The notes: a model not told the origin generated them from the sequence alone. A DNA stretch of 64,000 nt from Rhizobium sp. PDO1-076 (GCF_000247475.1 NZ_AHZC01000222.1:48848-112847), one strand, 5' to 3'; shown: positions 1 through 9,195, counted from the stretch's first letter. Translations and numbers: made by a program.

Positions 1-7
1 GCCTGAA

Positions 8-23
8 CCGGCACGGGTGCCGG
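8..23. repeat. Short inverted repeat at window edge
   Basis: Seven-base perfect arms (CCGGCAC / GTGCCGG) around two bases. No T-run follows on either strand, so a terminator is not supported. Nothing coding was recognised in the first 74 bases, which follow the stop of the minus-strand YjbR-like gene. Confidence 0.3.
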
Positions 24-74
24 CAATGGCGCTCTGATCGCGCCTCGGCAACCAGATCGCCAGTTGATCGCCGT

Positions 75-428
75 TTAAAGGGGAATACCCAGCTCGATGC
101 GCAGCTTGCGTGTCAGGCCCGCACTGACCAGACCATAGGACCGACGCAGATATTCTGCGGCCTCCTCTGCGGTCAAAGCTGATACGGGTGAAACAGAGAC
201 CCATTTGCGCTTGGCGAAGTAGGGGGCCTGCTCGATTCCTTCCAGCGCGGTCAGGATCTCGAAGCTCTCCTCGCTCACCTTGAACGTCAGCCGGTTTTCC
301 GCATCGGTGATCAGGCCGAACACCTTGTCTCCAACCTTGGCGACCGATGATTCCCATTGATCAGCCATGGAGGTGCCAGGCAGCGCCTCGACAAATTGTT
401 GGAACCCTGTGCGGCTGAAAAGGCTCAT
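75..428 (-). CDS. MmcQ/YjbR family protein
   Basis: This 117-residue protein resembles the small MmcQ/YjbR family, a CyaY-like fold with no firmly known function. The lysine-rich core (YFAKRKWVSVSP) followed by an acidic AEEAAEYL stretch and the closing RRSYGLV segment fit the family. I start at MSLFSRTGF (ATG at 428) rather than further upstream because this ATG overlaps the coaBC stop as ATGA, typical of translational coupling; the upstream extension only reads through the coaBC tail. It is the last gene seen in a coaBC transcript. The family call is from pattern recognition; the cellular role is unknown. Confidence 0.75.
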   Translation of the reverse strand: MSLFSRTGFQQFVEALPGTSMADQWESSVAKVGDKVFGLITDAENRLTFKVSEESFEILTALEGIEQAPYFAKRKWVSVSPVSALTAEEAAEYLRRSYGLVSAGLTRKLRIELGIPL

Positions 429-1639
429 GGCTTTGCTCCTCCGACCTGCGTCGCGATCCACAGTGCAAGCCGCTCCGCGACCTCGTCCTTCGACAGGTCC
501 GGCCAGGCCTCGACGCCGGTCTTCGAGATCATCCGCACGCGGTTACGATCTCCACCCATGATACCGGTTTCCGGCGAGACATCGTTGGCGACAATCAGAT
601 CGGCACCCTTGCGCTCCAGCTTGGCGCGACCGTTTTCCTCTATGTTCTGGGTCTCGGCGGCAAAGCCGACCACCAGTTGCGGTCTTTGCGAATGATGGCC
701 GATCGTCTTTAGGATATCCGGGTTTTCGGCAAGCTGCAGGGGAGGGGGCGCCTCTCCCGGCTGTTTCTTGATTTTCTGGCCCGAGGAACTCGCAACACGC
801 CAGTCGGCGACGGCGGCGACCATGACGGCGATATCGGCAGGCAGTGCTGCAAGCACCGCGTCGCGCATCTCTTCCGCCCGCTCGACATGCTGTGTGTTGA
901 CGCCGGCGGGATCGGCGATCGTCACAGGCCCGGAGACCAGCGTCACTTGCGCACCGAGCCGCGCAAGGGCGGCCGCGATCGCGTGCCCCTGTTTTCCGGA
1001 AGAGCGGTTGGCAATGTAGCGCACCGGGTCGATCGGCTCATGAGTCGGACCGGATGTCACAATGGCTTTCAGGCCCGCCAGCGGCTTTGGTCCCGACAGA
1101 AGGTTTTCGACGGCGGCGACGATATCGAGCGGTTCGACCATGCGGCCAAGGCCTCGCTCGCCGCTTTCCGCCATCTCGCCCTCCAACGGCCCAACGACAT
1201 GCACGCCGTCCTTTTTGAGGGTCGCCAGATTGCGCTGTGTCGCTGATGCAGCCCACATTTTCGGGTTCATCGCCGGCGCAACCATTATCGGGCGATCGCT
1301 GGCAAGCAGCACGGCGGACGCAAGATCATCGGCCAGGCCATGCGCCATCTTGGCCATCAGGTCTGCGGTGGCCGGAGCAACGACAACAAGATCGCATTCC
1401 CGCGCCAGCCGGATATGGCCGACATCCTGCTCGTCCTCGCGGGAAAACAGGTCGGTATAGACATGGCCGGCAGAAAGCGCACCGACAGCCAGCGGTGTGA
1501 TGAATTCCTGTGCCGCCCTCGTCATGATCGGCCGCACCACTGCGCCGCGTTCGCGCAGCCGACGGATCAGGTCGAGGCTCTTGTAGGCGGCAATGCCGCC
1601 TGCAACGATCAGGAGAATGCGCTTGCCGCCCAAGGTCAT
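425..1639 (-). CDS. coaBC: Bifunctional phosphopantothenoylcysteine decarboxylase / phosphopantothenate-cysteine ligase
   Basis: This cytoplasmic enzyme performs two steps of coenzyme A synthesis: joining 4'-phosphopantothenate to cysteine, then decarboxylating the product to 4'-phosphopantetheine. The 404 residues match full-length Dfp. The N-terminal flavin CoaC half (about 1-180) has a GGIAAYK start, the catalytic histidine in DVGHIRLAR (about H75) and PAMNPKMW (about 122-129). The CoaB half (about 190-400) has SGPTHEPIDPVRYIANRSSG, AAVADWR and the KIKK lysines. The segment aligned with the active-site cysteine loop of E. coli CoaC reads ESGERGLGRM, with serine where E. coli has Cys158. 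The gene overlaps the YjbR-like gene by four bases. Confidence 0.96.
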   Translation of the reverse strand: MTLGGKRILLIVAGGIAAYKSLDLIRRLRERGAVVRPIMTRAAQEFITPLAVGALSAGHVYTDLFSREDEQDVGHIRLARECDLVVVAPATADLMAKMAHGLADDLASAVLLASDRPIMVAPAMNPKMWAASATQRNLATLKKDGVHVVGPLEGEMAESGERGLGRMVEPLDIVAAVENLLSGPKPLAGLKAIVTSGPTHEPIDPVRYIANRSSGKQGHAIAAALARLGAQVTLVSGPVTIADPAGVNTQHVERAEEMRDAVLAALPADIAVMVAAVADWRVASSSGQKIKKQPGEAPPPLQLAENPDILKTIGHHSQRPQLVVGFAAETQNIEENGRAKLERKGADLIVANDVSPETGIMGGDRNRVRMISKTGVEAWPDLSKDEVAERLALWIATQVGGAKP

Positions 1640-1729
1640 GGATAAGGCCCTTTCTGTCAGCGCGACCCTATCGCAATTCGGGCAAGAGGCAATGTCGGGA
1701 GGTTGTTGTGGTAAACGTGCGGAAAGGGC

Positions 1730-2773
1730 TCAGTTTGCTGGGGTCAGTTGAAGCGGAACCTCGGCAACGGTACCGCTGACATCTTCCAGATAGTGCAGCC
1801 CGGCTCCAAGCGTCGATGCCATGGATTTGACGATCCGGCTGCCGAGGCCCGTGCCCGTCGGAGCCTTGCCGGTGTCAATGCCGATGCCGTCATCCTCGAC
1901 CCGCAGCAGAGCCTCTGTATCGGACAGTCGTTTCAGCTTCACCCGAATATCACCGCCGCCGCCGAGATTGGGATAGGCGTATTTGAAGGCATTGGTCACG
2001 AGTTCCGTGACGATCATCCCGACCGAAACGGCCTTGTCGGCCGTCAGCGAGATGGGGTCGGCATCAAGCAGAAGCCGAACCGGTCTTTCGGCGCTGTGCA
2101 ACGAATTGAACAGTTCGGCCGTTAGGCGGCCGAGATACCGGTCCAGTTCCACCCGGCTGACATCCTCGGATGTGTAGAGACTGCGGTGCATGCCGGCGAT
2201 CGCCGAGATGCGCGCCTGGGTCTCGGCCAGTTCCGCCTTGACCTCGTCGCTCTTTGCGCTGGAGATCTGCAGCCTGAGCAGGCTCGCGACAAGGGCCAGG
2301 GAGTTTGCTACCCGATGGTTGACTTCGGCAAGCAGCGCTTCCGCGCGCTCCTTGCCCAGACGGATTTCCTCGTCCGCCCGCTCCTTGGCGGCACGTAACT
2401 GGGCATTCGACACTGACTGCTCGATGGCGCTGGCAAGAAGCGGAAGAAAATCGTCGCTGACCGATTTGATCACATAGTCGGCGGCGCCTGCCTTGATGGC
2501 CTCGATGGCGATCTGGGCCTCGTTGGAGCCGGTGACATAGACGACCGGCATATGGAAACCCTGCTCGCGCAGGTTCGCCATCACTTCGTGACCGGTGGTT
2601 TGGCGCAGGTAGTGATCGAGGACGACGACGTCGAAATTGCCGCCCTGCAGTAATGACAAGGCGTCATGCGTGGTTTCCGCATGCGCGACCTCGTGTCCCA
2701 TGCGGCCAAGCGATTTCTGCACCAGCCGGACGATGGCGGCGTCGTCGTCGATATAGAGGACGCGGAAGCTCAT
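1730..2773 (-). CDS. Receiver domain - HisKA_2 sensor histidine kinase
   Basis: A soluble 347-residue signalling protein with an N-terminal receiver and a C-terminal kinase. The receiver (about 1-120) has the acidic pocket at D10/D11, the phospho-acceptor aspartate D53 in VVVLDHYL and K103. After a charged helix the HisKA_2 domain carries the phospho-accepting histidine in EVNHRVANSLALVASLL (about H153), and the HATPase_c domain has its N box at NAFKYA and G1 box DDGIGID. I chose the ATG at 2773 (MSFRVLYIDDD) because the receiver fold begins there; upstream codons are low-complexity Ser/Thr. It is the third gene of a transcript with a CHASE3 kinase and a single receiver, 16 bases after the latter. 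HisKA_2/HWE kinases often feed PhyR in general stress signalling; that link is inferred. Confidence 0.88.
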   Translation of the reverse strand: MSFRVLYIDDDAAIVRLVQKSLGRMGHEVAHAETTHDALSLLQGGNFDVVVLDHYLRQTTGHEVMANLREQGFHMPVVYVTGSNEAQIAIEAIKAGAADYVIKSVSDDFLPLLASAIEQSVSNAQLRAAKERADEEIRLGKERAEALLAEVNHRVANSLALVASLLRLQISSAKSDEVKAELAETQARISAIAGMHRSLYTSEDVSRVELDRYLGRLTAELFNSLHSAERPVRLLLDADPISLTADKAVSVGMIVTELVTNAFKYAYPNLGGGGDIRVKLKRLSDTEALLRVEDDGIGIDTGKAPTGTGLGSRIVKSMASTLGAGLHYLEDVSGTVAEVPLQLTPAN

Positions 2774-2789
2774 CGTCACCAATCCGCTT

Positions 2790-3230
2790 TCAGGGGATCT
2801 GCATGACGGAGAAGAACAGTCCGAGTTGGCGGATAGCGTTGGCGAAGTTGTCGTAGTCGACAGGTTTGGTGATATAGACATTGGCCCCAAGGTCGTAGCA
2901 CCGCTGTATTTCGCGTTCGTCATCCGTCGTGGTCAGGATGACGACCGGCAACCGTCGCGTATGCGGGTTGGATTTCACTTTTTCCAAGATGTCGGTGCCC
3001 GACATGTCAGGCAGGTTCAGATCGAGCAGGATCAGCAGGTAGCGGTCTTGCGAAACTTGGCCGCTGCGGTCCTTTCCGAGAATGAAGTCGAGCGCATCCG
3101 TGCCGTTCGTAAATGGCACGATTTCGTTGTTGACGCCGGCACGGCGCACATTCTTTTCGATCAGACGGGCGTGCCCCTCATCGTCTTCAACCATCACAAT
3201 GGTGACTTCTTTGCCGACAGCTTTCATCAT
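2790..3230 (-). CDS. Single-domain response regulator (Rcp1-like)
   Basis: A stand-alone receiver of 146 residues with no output domain. Acidic residues EDDEG (about 15-19), phospho-acceptor D70 in LILLDLNLPDMSG, threonine T100/T101 and K122 are all present. The long loop before D70 resembles receivers paired with phytochrome-type kinases (Rcp1 family). The start overlaps the upstream kinase stop as TAATG; a second ATG follows at 3227 and is slightly better spaced from GGAG. It probably passes phosphate between the CHASE3 kinase upstream and the receiver-kinase downstream, which is inference from gene order. Confidence 0.9.
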   Translation of the reverse strand: MMKAVGKEVTIVMVEDDEGHARLIEKNVRRAGVNNEIVPFTNGTDALDFILGKDRSGQVSQDRYLLILLDLNLPDMSGTDILEKVKSNPHTRRLPVVILTTTDDEREIQRCYDLGANVYITKPVDYDNFANAIRQLGLFFSVMQIP

Positions 3231-4717
3231 TAACTCCGTACTAAGCGTGACAGATCGGATGGCAGCCGCAGAACAAATGTCGAGCCTTCACCCAAACGGG
3301 AGGAAACACTGATTTCCCCGCCAAGGTTCCGTGCCAGAGATCGCACATGCGCAAGACCGATGCCTTCGCCGGTCTTGTCTTGCTGGCCCGCGCGACGAAA
3401 AAGTTCGAAAACGCGTTCCTGATCCTGCTCCGCGATACCACGGCCGTTGTCCTGAACTTCGATCCGCACCATGTGCCGGCCTTCCGGCGCGGTGCGGACC
3501 GCCAGTTCAAGCGGCCTATCCGGATGCTTATACTTGATGGCGTTGTCGAAAAGGTTACCGAGAATCTGTTCGAGCGAAAGCCGGTCGGTGACCAGCCTGG
3601 TCGCTTTGGTGTCGAGCGACGTCTGCCCGTCGCTCTCGCTGATCTGATGGTGAAGGCTGGCCGCGATGTTTTCCAGCAGGGGTGTGAGCTCGACCGGTTC
3701 CGGCTTCAGCTGCCTCCGGCCATCGCGCGAGATCTTCAGGATCGCGTTGATCAAACCGTCCATTTTCTTCGTCGATGAGCGAATGAAGCCGATGGCTTCC
3801 GGCAGGTCCTCCGATGCCGCAAGCCGCGCCTCCCGGATCATCTCTTCCGACACCGACGTGCCATCGGCAAGCACATAGGCCTGCAGCGATTTAAGCGATG
3901 TATCGAGTTCGGCCGTAAAACCCATGATGTTGACCAGCGGCGCCCTGAGATCATGCGTGACGATATAGGCAAAACGCTGGATTTCCTGGTTTGCCTGCAT
4001 CAGATCTTCGGTGCGTTCGGCAACCCGAGCCTCCAGCCCGGCATTCAGATGCTCCACTTCCGTGCGGGCTTTCAGGAGTTCGCGCACATGCTGGTAGACG
4101 ATCAGCATCGCGCCACTCATGACCACCAGGATGGCGATGCCACTACCCACGGTAATCCACTGCAGATGTTGTGTCGCCTCGACCTGTTCGCTCACGCCTC
4201 GGTCGACATTGCTGTCGGACCTCTGCTTGAAGTCGTCCATGACCGCCCGGATCTGGTCCATCACCTCGCGTCCGACTTCGGTCTGCACCAGCCTGACGGC
4301 TTCATCGCGCTGGCCCGACTTGACGAGGTCGATAGTCCGAGCCATTTCGCTGAGCTTGCTCTGGACCAGACTTTGCAGTTCCGGCATTCGCTCTTGTTTG
4401 ATTGGGCGCCCGCGAACCCGTTGCGACAACAATTCGAGATTGCTGTTCATCGAGCTTAAGGCTTTGTCGTAGGGCGCGAGAAAACTCTCGTCTTGCGTCA
4501 GGATATAGCCGCGCTGACCGGTTTCCGCATCGGTCAGGTTCTGAATCAGATCCGCTGCAGTTCGACGGATGTCCCGCTCCACGATAATGTAGTCGAAAGT
4601 CGCACTGGTTTTCTCAACCAGTCCAAACGTTGCAACGACGATGCCAAGCAGGATACCGGTTCCGATCAACATGAAGAGAATGGTTGACCGGACGAAGCTG
4701 GATTGGGTGGCGGACAT
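3230..4717 (-). CDS. CHASE3-domain membrane sensor histidine kinase
   Basis: A 495-residue inner-membrane kinase. A first membrane helix lies at about 10-34, followed by a CHASE3 periplasmic sensor with the typical DAETGQRGYIL motif (about 63-73), a second helix at about 188-208 and a coiled coil. The HisKA domain has THDLRAP with H255, and HATPase_c has N392 in NLFDNAIKYKH, DNGRGI and GEGIGLA. The ATG at 4717 (MSATQSSF) has AGGAG seven bases upstream; a longer frame to 4783 would run into the candidate EcfG promoter. The ligand is unknown. The gene heads a three-gene phosphorelay-like cluster. Confidence 0.9.
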   Translation of the reverse strand: MSATQSSFVRSTILFMLIGTGILLGIVVATFGLVEKTSATFDYIIVERDIRRTAADLIQNLTDAETGQRGYILTQDESFLAPYDKALSSMNSNLELLSQRVRGRPIKQERMPELQSLVQSKLSEMARTIDLVKSGQRDEAVRLVQTEVGREVMDQIRAVMDDFKQRSDSNVDRGVSEQVEATQHLQWITVGSGIAILVVMSGAMLIVYQHVRELLKARTEVEHLNAGLEARVAERTEDLMQANQEIQRFAYIVTHDLRAPLVNIMGFTAELDTSLKSLQAYVLADGTSVSEEMIREARLAASEDLPEAIGFIRSSTKKMDGLINAILKISRDGRRQLKPEPVELTPLLENIAASLHHQISESDGQTSLDTKATRLVTDRLSLEQILGNLFDNAIKYKHPDRPLELAVRTAPEGRHMVRIEVQDNGRGIAEQDQERVFELFRRAGQQDKTGEGIGLAHVRSLARNLGGEISVSSRLGEGSTFVLRLPSDLSRLVRS

Positions 4718-4756
4718 GAAACTCCTGAGGGAACAACTATGCTTAAGTATGGTTGT

Positions 4757-4781
4757 AACGCGCCGGCACGCCGCTTGTTCC
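4757..4781 (-). promoter_or_regulatory. Candidate EcfG (general stress sigma) promoter
   Basis: On the minus strand the sequence reads GGAAC, 16 bases, CGTT, an exact fit to the alphaproteobacterial EcfG/RpoE2-type consensus GGAAC-N16-17-CGTT. The -10 end lies 40 bases before the CHASE3 kinase start at 4717. An exact match is expected about once by chance in 64 kb on two strands, so the position in front of a kinase/receiver cluster is what makes it credible. Confidence 0.55.
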
Positions 4782-4819
4782 ATCGACTAAACGAAAAACC
4801 GTGATGGATTTATAAATGT

Positions 4820-6394
4820 TCAGGCAAGCTGCACTGCAATCGCAACGAGCGACACAGCAATCACCCACAAGGCCAGGCGTCCATGGCGCGTATGCCTTGC
4901 CTCCGATTTGCCGATTGCCTCGGCAGTCTCGGGATCAAAGCGCAGGCCCTGCTCGCTCATGCGCATGATGTCGGTATGGAATTTTTCGGTCTTCGCGGCA
5001 ATCTCCGGCAATGCCTCGGCAAGCCGCATGGCAGCCTTGGCGCCGTCCTTGAGATCGGTGGCAATGCGCTTGGGGCCGAGATTGTCGCGGATCCATTGCG
5101 AGACGACCGGGTCGGCCGCCTTCCACATGTTGAACTGCGGGTTGAGGATGCGCGCCACGCCTTCGACCACCACCATGGTCTTCTGCAGCATCACCAGTTC
5201 CGGGCGGGTTTCCATGTCGAAGATCTCGGTGATCTCGAACAGCAGGGTCAATAGCTTGCCCATCGAAATGGTTTCGGCCGGCTGCCCGTGGATCGGCTCG
5301 CCGATCGCTCGGATCGCCTGAGCGAAGCTTGCGACATTGTGATGGGAGGGCACGTAGCCCGCCTCGAAATGGACTTCTGCAACGCGCAGATAGTCGCGGG
5401 TGATGAAGCCGTAGAGGATCTCGGCAAGGAACCGACGTTCCTTCTTGCCGAGGCGTCCGGCGATGCCCATGTCGACGGCGACGATCATGCCGCTTTCATC
5501 GATGAACAAATTGCCGGGATGCATGTCGGCGTGGAAGAAACCGTCGCGCAGCGTATGGCGCAGGAAGGACTGGATCAGCGTATCGGCCAGCAGGTTGAGA
5601 TCGAGCCCCGACGCCTGCAATGCCGCCACGTCCGACATCTTGATGCCGTCGATCCACTCCATGGTGACCACGTCGCGGCCGGTGCGCTCCCAGTCGACCT
5701 TGGGCACCCGGAAGCCGGGGTCTTTTTTAGTATTGTCGGCAATCTCCGACAGTGCTGCCGCTTCAAGCCTAAGGTCCATTTCCACCTTGGTGGTCTGCTC
5801 GAGCGTGCGGGTGACTTCGACGGGGCGCAGGCGCCGCGTATGCGGCAGGAACCGTTCCTGCAGGTGCGACACGAGATACATCGCCTCGAGATCGGCGGCG
5901 AACCGCTTGCGCACGCCAGGCCGTATGACCTTGACGGCGACCTTGCGCGGACCATCCGAGGTCATGACCTCAGCCGGATGCACCTGTGCGATCGAGGCGG
6001 CCGCGATCGGCGCGTCGAAGCTTAGGTAGAGGTCTTCGATCGTGCGGCCGAGCGAATCCCGGATGGTTGATTTTGCGTCCTCGGTCGGGAAGAAATCCAT
6101 CCTGTCCTGAAGACCGGCAAGATCGTCTGCGAAGTCGGCGCCCACCACGTCCGGTCGGGTCGCCAGGAACTGTCCGATCTTCACATAGGATGGGCCGAGC
6201 CGTGCGACGGCCTGGGCGAGCCGGTCGGAGCGTTCCGCCTGCTTTGCGCGACGCCGTGCTAGCGGCCCGACGACCGCCTTGCCGAAACCAACGAGGGGCG
6301 GGAGGCCATCAGACGGAAGGGCAGCAACGACGCCCTCTCGCACAAGCACCCAGCCAACCCGCGCAAGGCGGAAATATGCGCCGATCGTGCTCAT
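4820..6394 (-). CDS. ubiB: Ubiquinone biosynthesis regulatory protein kinase UbiB
   Basis: A 524-residue member of the ABC1/ADCK atypical kinase family needed for ubiquinone synthesis at the inner membrane. The family's KxGQ motif is at residues 72-75 (VKIGQFLATRPD), with an alanine-rich nucleotide loop AAASIAQVHPA, a lysine in VAVKVIRPG, the catalytic segment HADMHPGNLF, and AVDMG in the metal-binding position. A hydrophobic segment closes the protein (LALWVIAVSLVAIAVQLA), as in bacterial UbiB. The gene starts five bases after the ubiE stop, so the two probably form one ubiquinone operon. The precise biochemical role of UbiB is still debated. Confidence 0.95.
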   Translation of the reverse strand: MSTIGAYFRLARVGWVLVREGVVAALPSDGLPPLVGFGKAVVGPLARRRAKQAERSDRLAQAVARLGPSYVKIGQFLATRPDVVGADFADDLAGLQDRMDFFPTEDAKSTIRDSLGRTIEDLYLSFDAPIAAASIAQVHPAEVMTSDGPRKVAVKVIRPGVRKRFAADLEAMYLVSHLQERFLPHTRRLRPVEVTRTLEQTTKVEMDLRLEAAALSEIADNTKKDPGFRVPKVDWERTGRDVVTMEWIDGIKMSDVAALQASGLDLNLLADTLIQSFLRHTLRDGFFHADMHPGNLFIDESGMIVAVDMGIAGRLGKKERRFLAEILYGFITRDYLRVAEVHFEAGYVPSHHNVASFAQAIRAIGEPIHGQPAETISMGKLLTLLFEITEIFDMETRPELVMLQKTMVVVEGVARILNPQFNMWKAADPVVSQWIRDNLGPKRIATDLKDGAKAAMRLAEALPEIAAKTEKFHTDIMRMSEQGLRFDPETAEAIGKSEARHTRHGRLALWVIAVSLVAIAVQLA

Positions 6395-6399
6395 GAATG

Positions 6400-7176
6400 T
6401 CAGATTTTCCAGCCGGAATGCAGAGCGGCGATACCGCCGGTATAGTTGGTGAACTTGACGTTCGAGAAGCCGGCGGTGCTGACCATCCGGGCGAAATCGG
6501 CCTGGTTCGGGAACTTGCGGATGGATTCGACGAGATATTGATAGGGTTCCGCGTCGCCGGTGATCATCTTGCCGAATTTTGGAATGGCGTTGAACGACCA
6601 GGCATCATAGACGCGGTCGAGCAGCGGCAGATCGACCTCGGAAAACTCCAAAACCAGCAACCGTCCGCCGCGTTTCAGCACGCGAAACGCTTCCGACAGC
6701 GCCACATCGATGCGCGGCACGTTGCGAATGCCGAAGGCGATCGTATAGGCGTCGAATGTGTTGTCCTCGAAAGGCAGGCTTTCGGCATTGGCCTCGACAA
6801 AGGTGAGATTGTCGGTCAATCCCTTTTTCTGCGCCCGTTCCGCGCCGACGCCGAGCATCGAGCCATTGATGTCGAGCACGGTGGCCTGTGCCAGTCGCTT
6901 GGACGCTTCGACGATGCGAAATGCGATATCGCCCGTGCCGCCTGCAACATCGAGTACCTTGTAGTCGGGGTTCTTGCGTGGATTGAGTGCTGCGATCATC
7001 GCGTCTTTCCACACCCGGTGCAGCCCGGCTGACATCACGTCGTTCATGATGTCGTAGCGCTTGGCAACCTTGTGGAAGACATCGTTGACGAGGCCCTGCT
7101 TTTCCTGCTCGTCGACCTGGCGGAAACCATAGGAGGTTTCCATGCCGCCATCGGCGGAAATGCGGCTTGCAGTCAT
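6400..7176 (-). CDS. ubiE: Demethylubiquinone/demethylmenaquinone C-methyltransferase UbiE
   Basis: A SAM-dependent C-methyltransferase of about 258 residues acting on the ubiquinone ring. The SAM-binding motif [14 protein letters not shown], the family signatures [17 protein letters not shown] and FGIRNV, and the closing ALHSGWKI are clear. I start at [11 protein letters not shown] (ATG 7176), preceded by GGAG at seven-base spacing; a longer frame to 7212 lacks such a site. It precedes ubiB on the same strand with a five-base gap and is divergent from mutM. Confidence 0.96.
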   Translation of the reverse strand: MTASRISADGGMETSYGFRQVDEQEKQGLVNDVFHKVAKRYDIMNDVMSAGLHRVWKDAMIAALNPRKNPDYKVLDVAGGTGDIAFRIVEASKRLAQATVLDINGSMLGVGAERAQKKGLTDNLTFVEANAESLPFEDNTFDAYTIAFGIRNVPRIDVALSEAFRVLKRGGRLLVLEFSEVDLPLLDRVYDAWSFNAIPKFGKMITGDAEPYQYLVESIRKFPNQADFARMVSTAGFSNVKFTNYTGGIAALHSGWKI

Positions 7177-7310
7177 CGGTTCACTCCACTTGGCGACAGG
7201 TCGCTGGACCATAGCGAAAACGGCTGGCGAGCGCTATCTGCGCTATGTCAGCCCCATAGGCTGGTCTATAGACCTTAAAGAATGCGGTTCAAACAGAAAG
7301 ATGGGCGCTA

Positions 7311-8201
7311 ATGCCGGAATTGCCAGAGGTAGAGACCGTCAGGCGTGGGCTGAGCCCCACCATGGAAGGCGCGCTTTTGCAGCGTCTGGAGCTGAGAAGG
7401 CCCGATCTGCGTTTTCCCTTGCCGCGTGATTTCGCCGCAAGGGTCGAAGGCCGTCGTATTGCCGCCTTGTCGCGACGGGCGAAATATCTGCTGATCGACC
7501 TGGACGACGGCGCAACCGTGATCGCCCATCTCGGCATGTCCGGCTCGTTCCGCATCGAGGCGGATGCAGTCGAAGGCACGCCGGGCGCCTTTCATCATGA
7601 GAGAAGCAAGGATGAGAAGCACGATCATGTCATCTTTCATCTGCAACGGCCGGAAGGCTCGGCGCGCGTCATCTATAATGATCCGCGTCGTTTCGGTTTC
7701 ATGGATCTGGCAACACGTGCGCAACTCGATATCTATCCGGCCTTTCGCGACCTCGGCCCCGAGCCGGTCGGCAATCTCCTGTCGGCCGACTATCTGGCCG
7801 GCCGCTTCAACGGCCGCAGCCAGCCGCTGAAGAGTGCGCTGCTCGATCAGAAGGTGATTGCCGGCCTCGGCAATATCTATGTCTGCGAGGCCCTGTGGCG
7901 GTCGCATCTTTCGCCCACGCGAAAGGTGTCAACGCTGGTCACCAAGACAGGAAGGCCGAAACCCGAATTGTACCTGCTCGCCGACAGCATTCGCGACGTG
8001 ATCGCCGATGCCATCCTGGCCGGCGGGTCGTCATTGCGCGATCATATCCAGACGGATGGCACGCTGGGCTATTTCCAGCACAGCTTCCGTGCCTATGATC
8101 GCGAAGGCCATGCCTGCCTGACGAACGGCTGCGGCGGTACCGTCGAAAGGATAGTACAATCCGGCCGCTCGACATTCTATTGTCAGCGCTGCCAGAAGTA
8201 A
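7311..8201 (+). CDS. mutM: Formamidopyrimidine-DNA glycosylase
   Basis: This 296-residue base-excision repair enzyme removes 8-oxoguanine and formamidopyrimidines and nicks the abasic site. It begins [14 protein letters not shown], providing the catalytic Pro2 and Glu3 after Met removal. The helix-two-turn-helix lies near [15 protein letters not shown], and a C-terminal zinc finger is formed by CLTNGC and CQRC, with the conserved arginine in QSGRSTFYC. It is divergent from ubiE. Confidence 0.97.
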   Translation: MPELPEVETVRRGLSPTMEGALLQRLELRRPDLRFPLPRDFAARVEGRRIAALSRRAKYLLIDLDDGATVIAHLGMSGSFRIEADAVEGTPGAFHHERSKDEKHDHVIFHLQRPEGSARVIYNDPRRFGFMDLATRAQLDIYPAFRDLGPEPVGNLLSADYLAGRFNGRSQPLKSALLDQKVIAGLGNIYVCEALWRSHLSPTRKVSTLVTKTGRPKPELYLLADSIRDVIADAILAGGSSLRDHIQTDGTLGYFQHSFRAYDREGHACLTNGCGGTVERIVQSGRSTFYCQRCQK

Positions 8202-8231
8202 CACCACGGAACATCATCAAGGGAGTGAGCG

Positions 8232-9005
8232 ATGTCATTCGAGACCATATTGATCGAGCGCCGCGATTGCGTGGCGATCATCACATTGAACCGGCCGCAG
8301 GCCCTGAATGCGCTCAATTCCACCGTCGCGCGCGAGTTGCGCCAGGTTTTTGAGCAATTGCAGGCCGATGCGACGATCGGCGCCGTTGTCCTGACCGGCT
8401 CGGAAAAAGCCTTTGCCGCCGGTGCCGATATCAAGGAAATGCAGTCTCTCTCTTTTGTCGATGCCTATACGGGTGATTTCATCGGCACTTGGGACGACAT
8501 TGCCGGCTTCCGCAAGCCACTGATCGCAGCCGTCTCCGGCTTTGCCTTGGGTGGTGGTTGCGAACTCGCCATGATGTGCGATTTCATCATTGCCTCGAAG
8601 ACGGCGAAGTTTGGCCAGCCCGAGATCACGCTCGGCATCATCCCGGGCATGGGCGGATCCCAGCGCCTAACCCGCGCCGTCGGCAAGGCCAAGGCTATGG
8701 ACCTTTGCCTGACGGGTCGCATGATGGATGCGACCGAGGCGGAGAGTGCCGGACTGGTTGCCCGTGTTGTTGAGCCTGAGCGGCTCCTGGACGAGGCGGT
8801 CGAGGCTGCGGCCAGGATCGCCTCCTTCTCGTTGCCGGCGGTCATGATGGCCAAGGAGGCGGTTAACCGGGCTTTCGAACAGACCCTTGGCGAGGGGTTG
8901 CGCTTTGAGCGACGCCTGTTTCATTCGCTGTTTGCCACCGAAGACCAGAAGGAAGGCATGGCTGCATTCGTCGAGAAGCGCAAACCGGACTTCCGGAATC
9001 GCTGA
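8232..9005 (+). CDS. Enoyl-CoA hydratase
   Basis: A 257-residue crotonase-fold protein, the length of classical mitochondrial-type enoyl-CoA hydratases, which hydrate trans-2-enoyl-CoA in beta-oxidation. The oxyanion-hole segments [11 protein letters not shown] and [15 protein letters not shown] are intact, and the two catalytic glutamates are in GGGCELAMM and [12 protein letters not shown]. The start has GGGAGTGAG immediately upstream. It lies between mutM and rpsT with no other fatty-acid gene nearby, so its substrate range cannot be told from context. Confidence 0.9.
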   Translation: MSFETILIERRDCVAIITLNRPQALNALNSTVARELRQVFEQLQADATIGAVVLTGSEKAFAAGADIKEMQSLSFVDAYTGDFIGTWDDIAGFRKPLIAAVSGFALGGGCELAMMCDFIIASKTAKFGQPEITLGIIPGMGGSQRLTRAVGKAKAMDLCLTGRMMDATEAESAGLVARVVEPERLLDEAVEAAARIASFSLPAVMMAKEAVNRAFEQTLGEGLRFERRLFHSLFATEDQKEGMAAFVEKRKPDFRNR

Positions 9006-9043
9006 CAAGATGAAGGGCGGGCGCGATTCATTCAGAATCCGCG

Positions 9044-9071
9044 TTGACGCAATCGCGCTTTCCCGCTATAT
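9044..9071 (+). promoter_or_regulatory. Probable housekeeping promoter of rpsT
   Basis: TTGACG (9044-9049) and CTATAT (9066-9071) are separated by 16 bases, close to the alphaproteobacterial housekeeping consensus. Two GANTC sites (9025-9029 and 9035-9039) form a dyad just upstream of the -35. The transcript would have a leader of roughly 115 bases before rpsT. Confidence 0.65.
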
Positions 9072-9195
9072 GCCCGCCCACGGTTGGGAAAGTCGCTGGG
9101 CTTTTCCGAGATAGCTCCCCATTTGCTGAATTGGCAGGTCGCAATGACCCGACGCGGCGAGGGTGGGGTTTGGTTTGAATTCGAAGAGAGGCATC

